A stretch of DNA of 55,500 nt from Bacillota bacterium (GTDB lineage Bacteria; Bacillota; UBA994; UBA5500): contig JAEZJZ010000074.1 in assembly GCA_023436245.1 (NCBI GenBank), positions 1 through 55,500 of the forward strand, given 5' to 3'. The translations under genes were made by a program, and so were the position numbers. Under the pieces are notes generated by a model, which saw only the letters and a program-made list of their open reading frames with translations, was not told the DNA's origin and did no database searches. Each line of letters starts with the position of its first letter. Position 1 is the first letter of the stretch. Below are positions 49,499 to 55,500 of the stretch, piece after piece.

Positions 49499-50597
49499 TC
49501 TCTTCCGCTCAGGGCTGGTCATTCGTTCGTCCGTGCAGCTGGAGAAGCTGCGCCGCATTCCCTCTACCGGGCAAATCCTGGTCAAGGAAGGTGACCAGGT
49601 GACGGAAGATCAGGTGATTGGCTATCTTAATCCCCAAGGATACCTCCTGACCATCAACTTAGCCAGCGAACTCGGTATCTCGCCCTTTGATGTTCCCGAC
49701 GCGATGCAGATCACCATCGGCCGAGCGGTGCGCAAAGGTGAGGTGATCGCCAGCCACCGAGGCTTCTTTGGCACGCAGGACTATGCCTCTCCCGAAAACG
49801 GAATTGTTGAGAGCATCTCCCCGTATACCGGCCGAGTGACCATCCGTTCGCATCCGTTGCCCATTCGTGCGAATTATCCTGGCTTTGTCGAGCGCATTGC
49901 GCCGGGGGAGGGCGTATTCATCTCCACTCAAGGAGCTCTCATCCAGGGTGTGTTTGGGGTTGGCGGTTACCTCAGGGGCAAAATGGTGGTCGTCACCCAG
50001 TCTGAGTCGATGCCGCTTACCCCTGAGCTGATCAAACCGGAACACGAGGGGTGCATCGTCGCTGGCGGATGCCGCCTAGGGCTGGATACTCTGGAACGCG
50101 CCCTCAGGTTAGGGATCAAGGGGATAGTGGTCGGCAGCATGCACAAGTCCGTGCTGGACAGCTGGGTGGGGTTTCCTCTGGGAACAGCTGTCACCGGGCT
50201 CGAGACCAGCCTTACATTGATCCTGACGGAAGGGTTTGGCACCTTTCCGATGTTGCCTACGACCTTCGCCATTTTGTCGCATCTGCACGGCATGTCTGCC
50301 AGCATAGACGGCTCCACTCGCGTACGGGCCGGGGTGATTCGTCCCGAACTGTTTGTCCCTCATCAGGGACCGATAGCCCATAAGCAATCCCTGGCCCAAG
50401 GTCAGAGTCTGCGCGTTGGTCAGTTGGTGAGACTAATTCGCACGCCTCGCTTCGGACAGGTGGCCCAAGTGGTCTCTGTCGAACCGTTCCTGCAACGATT
50501 GCCCACCGAGGCTGAAGTGTTGTCGGTGCGAGTGAAGCTGCTGACAACGCAGCAGGAAGTAGCTGTGCCCCTTGCCAACTTGGAGATCATTGGATGA
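49491..50597 (+). CDS. Barrel-sandwich/KOW-like partner protein, copy C (hypothetical)
   Basis: The 368-residue paralogue of copy A has the barrel-sandwich halves (GQILVKEGDQVTEDQVIGYL and GRAVRKGEVIASHRGFFG, then SPENGIVESISPYTG), the conserved ALIQGVFGVGGYLRGKMVVV, GIKGIVVGSMHKSVLD and LILTEGFG, and the C-terminal KOW-like VRLIRTPRFGQVAQVVSVEP...VAVPLANLEIIG. The start lies within the end of the ATPase gene, so the pair is probably made in fixed ratio and may act as a complex. Confidence 0.75.
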   Translation: MPSLFRSGLVIRSSVQLEKLRRIPSTGQILVKEGDQVTEDQVIGYLNPQGYLLTINLASELGISPFDVPDAMQITIGRAVRKGEVIASHRGFFGTQDYASPENGIVESISPYTGRVTIRSHPLPIRANYPGFVERIAPGEGVFISTQGALIQGVFGVGGYLRGKMVVVTQSESMPLTPELIKPEHEGCIVAGGCRLGLDTLERALRLGIKGIVVGSMHKSVLDSWVGFPLGTAVTGLETSLTLILTEGFGTFPMLPTTFAILSHLHGMSASIDGSTRVRAGVIRPELFVPHQGPIAHKQSLAQGQSLRVGQLVRLIRTPRFGQVAQVVSVEPFLQRLPTEAEVLSVRVKLLTTQQEVAVPLANLEIIG

Positions 50598-50613
50598 CGA
50601 AGGAGGGCTGCTC

Positions 50614-51588
50614 GTGAGCTTCAACTGGTCAGTCATCTTTGCCGAGGGTTTTGCCGATCGCATGCAGGACTTTGCCTTTTGGCTGGGACAGGATGCCTGG
50701 CTGCTTTCCGCTGCCGATCAGGTGCTCTGGCCCCACACTGTTCGCTCCCAAGTAATTCACCCCCTCTGGCGGGAAGCCCTCGTGCTGGATGATCAGTTGA
50801 TCGGATACCTGGCGGGAGCAGGCGCAAGGCCTGCAGCCGGACAGTTGCTGGCTGACTGCCTGGTCGAGCGCGTGCGCAACATCCTGTTGGAACGCCAGCT
50901 GCATCAGGCGCAGGTTCGTCTGATTGAGGAGATCAAGGCGCATACCGACTTGGAGGAAGCGCTGAAGTTCATGGAGCTGAAGGCCTTGCAGTCGCAAGTC
51001 AACCCCCATTTCCTGTTCAACACCCTGTCCACCATCGCCGGGCTGTCGATCTTCGAATCCGCGGTGAAGACGACAGAGTTGGTGCAGTCCCTTTCCCGGC
51101 TGTTGCGCTACTCTCTGCGCAGCATCGGACAAATGGTCGCCCTGAGCGAAGAGTTGGCCTACGTCAACGACTACCTGGCCATTCAGCAGGCACGCTTTGG
51201 CGATCGGATCACTGTTGAAACGGACATCTCTCCGCACATCGGCACGGCGCAAGTGCCCGTGCTCACCCTGCAACCCATCGTGGAGAACGCGATCATCCAT
51301 GGGTTGGAGGCAAAGATGGATGGACAACTCCGGCTGGAAGCCAGAGCGGATGGAGATCGGGTGGTGATCATGGTGATCGACAACGGCGTGGGCATTGATC
51401 CCGTTCGTCTAGCTGAAATCCAGGAACTGCGCGCCGGCATGTCCGGGCGAAGCCACACTACCGGACTGGGGTTCGCCAACGTGCATAAGCGTCTGCAGCA
51501 TTTCTTTGGCACCAGCTACGGACTGCGGCTGGAGAGTACACCGGGACAGGGAACAACAGTGACCATCGCTCTACCGCTGATTCAGTGA
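50614..51588 (+). CDS. Sensor histidine kinase, LytS-like, soluble
   Basis: The 324-residue kinase has a His_kinase domain with the phosphoacceptor in LQSQVNPHFLFNTL (H132), the N-box IVENAIIHGLE and the G-box motifs DNGVGID and TTGLGFANVHKRL. The first 110 residues (FNWSVIFAEGFADRMQDFAFWLGQDAW...) contain no membrane helix and could be a cytoplasmic ligand-sensing domain, possibly a reduced PocR-like one. The GTG at 50614 follows AAGGAGGG, 16 bp after the partner gene C. It pairs with the next gene. Confidence 0.87.
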   Translation: MSFNWSVIFAEGFADRMQDFAFWLGQDAWLLSAADQVLWPHTVRSQVIHPLWREALVLDDQLIGYLAGAGARPAAGQLLADCLVERVRNILLERQLHQAQVRLIEEIKAHTDLEEALKFMELKALQSQVNPHFLFNTLSTIAGLSIFESAVKTTELVQSLSRLLRYSLRSIGQMVALSEELAYVNDYLAIQQARFGDRITVETDISPHIGTAQVPVLTLQPIVENAIIHGLEAKMDGQLRLEARADGDRVVIMVIDNGVGIDPVRLAEIQELRAGMSGRSHTTGLGFANVHKRLQHFFGTSYGLRLESTPGQGTTVTIALPLIQ

Positions 51589-51606
51589 CAGGAGGTGCAG
51601 TGAGGA

Positions 51607-53235
51607 ATGGCTCGCATCTTGCTCTGTGATGACGAAAGCATTCAGCGCGCGGCGCTGCGCATTTCGCTGGAGCGGCTGACAGACCTACCGATGCCTGTTT
51701 CTGAGATTCAGGAGGCAGTGCATGGTCGGCAGGCTGTCGATCTGGTCAGCACCTGGCGGCCGGACATCGTCTTTCTCGATTTGCGCATGCCGGTGATGGG
51801 CGGGATGGAGGCGGCTTTGACTATCCGGAAAATGGCTCCGACTACCCGCATCATCATCCTGACCGCATATGATGAGTTCAACTTCGCGCAGGAGGCCATC
51901 CAGATCGGCGTCTGTGATTATCTGCTGAAGCCGGCGGGACAGCCTGATCTCGATCGCGTCCTACGCAAAGCGATGGCGGAGATTCAGGCAGAAGAAGAGG
52001 GCAGGCGTCAGCTAGATGCCTTGCGCCAGCGGGTTGATCTGGCCAAGCCGCTGATCCTACAAGAGTACATCAATGATCTCTTGGCCGGAAATGGTCTGGA
52101 TGAGACCGCTTTGGAAGAAAAACGTCGGTTTCTGGAGCTATCCGAACACCCGCGACAGGTACTAGTTCTGCACCTGGCCGACTTTACCCAGATCACTGCC
52201 GGCCAAACAGAAGTAGACCGTCAGGTGGTCAAGGAGAAGGTGCTGCTACTGGCTGAACAAGAGATCGGGAAGAGGGCTGCATTGCTGCATCGCTCTGGGC
52301 ACGACCGCTTCACTCTCTTGCTGCCTGGCGTGCAAACCCCAGCCGCGGAGGCGGGAGAGCACCTGGTGATCGAGCTGGCGGAGCGGATTCGCCAAGCCGT
52401 GAACCGCGAACTGCAGATTCCGCTGACTATCGGCATCGGCCGTGCGGTGAACAGCCCCGTGCAGCTGCATCAGTCCTTGAGTGACGCATTGCAGGCTGTC
52501 TATTACCAAGCGAGTCTCGGCGGTAATCATGTGATTCACTGGCAGGACGTGGATCAGGGAGCGGCCTGTCAGGCGCTGCCTGCGGAGGAAGACGCCGTGC
52601 TACAGGGAATGCGACTCGGAAACCGTAAGCAGATGACGGGCCAGCTGGAGGCGTTGCTGGCGCTAATCTTGCAGCAGGAAGCGGGCAAACTGGAGCCGCT
52701 GCGGTGGCGACTGTTGGAGTTGCTGGTGTTGCTCACCCGGGCATCGATTCTCGGCGGTGCCAATGCAGAGCAGGCAACTCAGGCCAATGTGCGGCATTTG
52801 GCTCTGATCACGGCAGCCGCAACCCCGGTGGCACTGCGGCAGATCGTCTCGCAGGCGGCATCTGAGTTGTTGCACCTAGTCATGGCAGAGCGCGGTCTGC
52901 GGCATCAGCGCCTGATCAAGCGATCCATCGCGTATCTCGAGCAGCACTGCCATGAGCAGTTGAGTTTGGAGGATGTGGCCCGAGTGGTCTTCCTCAGTCC
53001 CTTCTATTTCAGCCATGTCTTCAAAGAGCAGACCGGAGTCACCTTCGTGCAGTACCTGACTGAACTGCGCCTGACGACAGCCAAACAATTGTTGCGCGAG
53101 ACTGATCTGGCCATCGGGCAGATTGCCGAGCGAGTAGGCTACAATGATGTCAACTACTTCTCTCGCGTGTTCAAGAAGTCTGTTGCTCTCACTCCGACCG
53201 AATACCGTGCTCGCATGGCAGTCTCAGAGCGCTGA
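51607..53235 (+). CDS. Response regulator, YesN/AraC type
   Basis: The 542-residue regulator has an N-terminal receiver domain (acidic D8, D9; phosphoacceptor D58 in IVFLDLRMP; LLKPAG lysine). A central region contains a degenerate GGDEF-like segment (HDRFTLLLPGV...IGIGRAVNSPVQLHQSLSDALQAVYYQ). The C-terminal AraC DNA-binding domain has two helix-turn-helix motifs (LSLEDVARVVFLSPFYFSHVFKE and IGQIAERVGYNDVNYFSRVFKK). It is the partner of the LytS-like kinase 18 bp upstream. Targets are not shown; the adjacent MutL-like genes are the obvious candidates. Confidence 0.9.
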   Translation: MARILLCDDESIQRAALRISLERLTDLPMPVSEIQEAVHGRQAVDLVSTWRPDIVFLDLRMPVMGGMEAALTIRKMAPTTRIIILTAYDEFNFAQEAIQIGVCDYLLKPAGQPDLDRVLRKAMAEIQAEEEGRRQLDALRQRVDLAKPLILQEYINDLLAGNGLDETALEEKRRFLELSEHPRQVLVLHLADFTQITAGQTEVDRQVVKEKVLLLAEQEIGKRAALLHRSGHDRFTLLLPGVQTPAAEAGEHLVIELAERIRQAVNRELQIPLTIGIGRAVNSPVQLHQSLSDALQAVYYQASLGGNHVIHWQDVDQGAACQALPAEEDAVLQGMRLGNRKQMTGQLEALLALILQQEAGKLEPLRWRLLELLVLLTRASILGGANAEQATQANVRHLALITAAATPVALRQIVSQAASELLHLVMAERGLRHQRLIKRSIAYLEQHCHEQLSLEDVARVVFLSPFYFSHVFKEQTGVTFVQYLTELRLTTAKQLLRETDLAIGQIAERVGYNDVNYFSRVFKKSVALTPTEYRARMAVSER

Positions 53236-53257
53236 TTTACGACAGCCGCACGAAGCC

Positions 53258-53322
53258 GGGTCGCATGCAGCGACCCCTACGGGCATGCGCATAGTTCCGT
53301 AGGGGCGCCATGCATGGCGCCC
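53258..53322. repeat. REP-like palindromes after the response regulator
   Basis: GGGTCGCatgcaGCGACCC is followed by CCTAC...GTAGG arms and then the 20-bp perfect palindrome GGGCGCCATGCATGGCGCCC (53303-53322). The first unit matches the GGGTCGCAT...CCCCTAC repeat before rplO. The remaining gap to 53.49 kb shows nothing else clear. Confidence 0.75.
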
Positions 53323-53489
53323 GCAGTCTCTCAGAATGGTCTCTCATCTGAGCTTCCACAACCAACATATCGATAGTCTCGCACAGCGGTACTCAACAAC
53401 TTCTCGGTTGTCGTGCGCCCAGACGCAAGGTGACCAGAGCTCCCCTGCGTCTTGACAGGCTCGCGCTCATCTCTGAGAATGGGGAAGAG

Positions 53490-54386
53490 GTGAGCAACTT
53501 GCCGAGACAACCGAGCCCGTTTGCGGCCGACCTGGCATTGCTGCTGGTGACTGCCATTTGGGGCTCAACTTTTGTGATCGTGAAGGACGCTCTGGACTTC
53601 TTGCCCCCCAATCTGTTCAATGCACTGCGCTTCGCCGTCGCGGCGGCGATTATTCTCGCATGGGGCGGTTGGCGCGCGCTCCGACAGCTGCAGGTGGCGC
53701 GGGCTGGCATCGTGGCCGGGTTCTTTCTGGCCTTAGGCTACATCCTGCAGACGGCAGGATTGGTGTTGACCACCCCGGCCAGAGCCGGGTTCATCACCGG
53801 GCTCTCGGTGGTGCTGGTGCCCGTTTTCTTGGCTGTTCTGCAGCATCAACGGCCAGGACCGCCGGTGGTCGTGGGCGTGTTGGCCAGCCTCAGCGGGCTC
53901 TGGTTGCTGACGGTTCAGCCCGGCGTGGCCCCTAACCTGGGAGACTTACTGGTGTTGGGCTCCGCTGTTTGCTTCGCGGCTCAGATTATTACCATTGGTC
54001 ACTTTGCCAGTAAACTGGACGTCAAGGCCCTGGCTGCCTGGCAGCTGTTGGTGGTGGCGGGGATGTCAGGGTTGTGCGCGCAGTTCGAGCGGTGGCCAAG
54101 CGCATGGCCAGCATCAGTGACCTATGCCATTCTGTTCACTGCCGTCTTTGCCACAGCCTTGGCCCTGCTGCTGCAGACCAGCATGCAATGCTTCACCACA
54201 GCCAGTCATACCGCACTCATCTTCAGTGCTGAACCCGTCTTCGCCTCCCTGATTTCTTATCTCTGGCTTGGGGAGCGTCTCAGACCCGGCGGCATTGCCG
54301 GGGCGGCCTTGATTATGCTTGGCATTTTGGTGGCTGAGGCCCTGCCCATTTATCTCAGACACAGCCATCAAGCGTCACCTAAATAG
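53490..54386 (+). CDS. EamA/DMT-family transporter
   Basis: The 298-residue membrane protein has about ten hydrophobic helices in two EamA repeats (LALLLVTAIWGSTFVIVKDAL, and later FTTASHTALIFSAEPVFASLISYLWLGE). Such drug/metabolite transporters export amino acids or metabolites; the substrate cannot be told. GTG 53490 gives the family length, with GGGGAAG close upstream; GTG 53430 would add 20 charged residues. It converges with ribU. Confidence 0.85.
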   Translation: MSNLPRQPSPFAADLALLLVTAIWGSTFVIVKDALDFLPPNLFNALRFAVAAAIILAWGGWRALRQLQVARAGIVAGFFLALGYILQTAGLVLTTPARAGFITGLSVVLVPVFLAVLQHQRPGPPVVVGVLASLSGLWLLTVQPGVAPNLGDLLVLGSAVCFAAQIITIGHFASKLDVKALAAWQLLVVAGMSGLCAQFERWPSAWPASVTYAILFTAVFATALALLLQTSMQCFTTASHTALIFSAEPVFASLISYLWLGERLRPGGIAGAALIMLGILVAEALPIYLRHSHQASPK

Positions 54387-54390
54387 AAAT

Positions 54391-54418
54391 GAGAGGCCCG
54401 GCGGACGCCGGGCCTCTC
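54391..54418. terminator. Bidirectional terminator between EamA gene and ribU
   Basis: A perfect 12-bp stem GAGAGGCCCGGC/GCCGGGCCTCTC with loop GGAC lies between the convergent genes. The T-rich side (ATTTCTATTT) is on the minus strand, so it should end ribU best. Confidence 0.75.
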
Positions 54419-54439
54419 GTACATCTTTGGTTTCCGATC

Positions 54440-54985
54440 CTAATCCAGCCAGCGAGCTAGCGGTCGGCGCAGAGCAAGGTAAAGCGGATAAATGATGACT
54501 GAACTGAGCAATCCGCGATAGAGGTTAAAGGGAAGGGTGGTAGTCTTGACCGTGATCAGATGAGCGCTCTGGGGCACGCCCCAGGCTCCCAGTGCCCAAT
54601 AGTAGTTCAGGGTGATCATGCTGACCGTGAGCAGCACGGTGCCGAGCAGCAGGCCGCCGATCAGGCCATATTGATTCTTCCAGCGTCGGTAGACGAGGGC
54701 CGCTCCGGCCGCGAACGCCGCGCCGGAAGCAAAGGCCATGGTGGCCCCAATCGGTCCACTGCTGCCCTTGAAGATCAGGTAGAGCAACGACTTGACCAGC
54801 GAGATGGCGATTGCCGCGCCTGGACCGAGCACAAGCCCACCTAGCACGTTTGGCAAGTCGCTGGGATCCCATTGCAGATAAGGGGCCGCCGGCACCAAGG
54901 GGATTTGCAGCACATACATCAGGATGAACGAGCTGGCCGCGAGCAGAGAGATGAGCACCGAGTTACGCACTTTGTTGGAAGCCAT
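54440..54985 (-). CDS. ribU: Riboflavin ECF transporter S component
   Basis: This 181-residue membrane protein has about five or six hydrophobic segments and starts MASNKVRNSVLISLLAASSF. The helix VLGGLVLGPGAAIAISLVKSLLYL is typical of ECF S components. An FMN riboswitch upstream identifies the substrate as riboflavin or a flavin. It would work with EcfA1-EcfA2-EcfT encoded at 16.6-19.1 kb. The ATG at 54985 follows GAGGAGG on the minus strand; the frame runs 29 codons further back into the riboswitch terminator and is not used. Confidence 0.9.
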   Translation of the reverse strand: MASNKVRNSVLISLLAASSFILMYVLQIPLVPAAPYLQWDPSDLPNVLGGLVLGPGAAIAISLVKSLLYLIFKGSSGPIGATMAFASGAAFAAGAALVYRRWKNQYGLIGGLLLGTVLLTVSMITLNYYWALGAWGVPQSAHLITVKTTTLPFNLYRGLLSSVIIYPLYLALRRPLARWLD

Positions 54986-55029
54986 GATCCTAATTCCTCC
55001 TCTGATTGCAATATTGCCTTCAGTGAAGC

Positions 55030-55054
55030 AAAAAACCCTGGGATCATCCCAGGG
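55030..55054 (-). terminator. Expression-platform terminator of the FMN riboswitch
   Basis: On the minus strand the stem CCCTGGGA/TCCCAGGG is followed by TTTTTTGC. It lies between the aptamer and ribU, so FMN binding should favour premature termination. Confidence 0.88.
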
Positions 55055-55081
55055 CATGGCGAATACGTGCACTCAAATATT

Positions 55082-55200
55082 GCACCTTCTACCATCCGGA
55101 CTATACCGTCGGCGCTGGAATCACACCAGCTCTGCCTTGCGGCTCGTGGGCTAGCTTGCGCATTACCACCGGTCAGGAATCTCACCCTGCCCTGAAGGTT
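55082..55200 (-). ncRNA. FMN riboswitch (RFN element)
   Basis: Read on the minus strand, the conserved RFN blocks appear in order: CTTCAGGGCAGGGTGAGATT, CCTGACCGGTGGTAA, AGCCCACGAGCC, GTGTGATTCCAGCGCCGACGG and TATAGTCCGGATGGTAGAAG. The P1 stem is AACCTTC with GAAGGT. It senses FMN and controls ribU. Confidence 0.95.
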
Positions 55201-55207
55201 CTAGCCA

Positions 55208-55500
55208 CATTATACGCGGGCGTAGCTTGGCCAGTCAATCGGCAATATCTACGGACGCTCCTTTTCGGGAGCCCCTCGTAACCCAGCGTGGGAGACTGCT
55301 AATTTGTGCCCCGTAGCGGGGGGGGGGGGCGGCGCGGGGCCGCAGCCCCCCCCCGGCGGGGGTTGCGGGCGGGGCGCGCCCGCCCCCCCCGCTACGGGGC
55401 ACAAATTAGCAGTCTCCCACGCTGGGTTACGAGGGGCTCCCGAAAAGGAGCGTCCGTAGATATTGCCGATTGACTGGCCAAGCTACGCCCGCGTATAATG
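55208..55500. repeat. 118-bp perfect inverted repeat with GC-only spacer
   Basis: Arms 55208-55325 and 55383-55500 are exact reverse complements, centred near 55354. The 57-bp spacer is almost only G and C with long homopolymers (12 G from 55318). The right arm repeats the ribU promoter facing right and stops at the window's last base. A fold-back assembly or sequencing artefact at a contig end is the likeliest cause. Confidence 0.9.
55209..55238 (-). promoter_or_regulatory. Promoter of the ribU transcript
   Basis: On the minus strand TTGACT (55238-55233) and TATAAT (55214-55209) are 18 bp apart, just upstream of the riboswitch. The same promoter occurs again on the plus strand at the window's end (55470-55499) because of the inverted repeat. 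Confidence 0.85.

Noticed and set aside
54986..55072. N-terminal extension of RibU
   Set aside because: The extension would be encoded by the riboswitch terminator hairpin; the ATG at 54985 has a GAGGAGG site and the normal S-component start.

Overview
The window looks like chromosome from a moderately GC-rich member of the Bacillota (Firmicutes). The evidence is gene order. The S10-spc-alpha ribosomal operon runs into ecfA1-ecfA2-ecfT-truA-rplM-rpsI-cwlD. It is followed by the Bacillus-type blocks sigW-rsiW-cdaA-cdaR-glmM-glmS (with a glmS ribozyme) and acpS-ydcC-alr-ndoAI-ndoA. I cannot name the genus. A zinc-type S14, S4 and L36, a CwlD-like amidase and a RibU-type ECF transporter fit this group. 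No rRNA, tRNA, CRISPR array, prophage or intact transposase is visible.

Layout: 1-1.3 kb, tuf and its terminator. 1.3-16.6 kb, S10-spc-alpha operon with secY, adk, infA and rpoA; map is absent between adk and infA, and families of hairpin-forming repeats interrupt the otherwise compact operon. 16.6-21.0 kb, shared ECF transporter module, truA, rplM-rpsI. 21.1-24.5 kb, cwlD-like amidase, ornithine-racemase-like enzyme, a possibly damaged zinc-ribbon ORF and a cyclic-diphosphoglycerate-synthetase-like GTPase. 24.7-33.4 kb, ECF sigma factor with an apparently autoregulated promoter, anti-sigma factor, a TPR protein, then c-di-AMP synthesis (cdaA-cdaR) with amino-sugar synthesis (glmM-glmS). 33.4-37.0 kb, repeats, acpS, a lipoprotein, alr and the MazEF-type module. 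37.2-40.0 kb, a tightly coupled operon of D-cysteine desulfhydrase-like, peptidase C26 and P1-peptidase genes. 40.2-53.2 kb, the most unusual part (below). 53.4-55.5 kb, an EamA exporter, convergent with ribU under an FMN riboswitch, then a 118-bp inverted repeat that ends the window.

The strongest candidate for an undescribed system is the 40.7-50.6 kb array. It holds three successive modules built from a MutL/GlmL-family actin-like ATPase and a partner protein of about 370 residues with barrel-sandwich-like segments. Two copies of a small helical protein sharing an SKPV(T/S)F motif accompany them. No cobalamin-dependent mutase subunit is present. The middle ATPase copy has lost its N-terminal phosphate-1 loop and its other nucleotide-binding motifs, so it looks like a pseudo-ATPase. 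A LytS/YesN-type two-component system follows the last module closely. MutL/GlmL proteins are known as accessory proteins of B12-dependent aminomutases; the function of this stand-alone array is unknown to me.

All calls come from reading the sequence and remembered family motifs; no database search was run.
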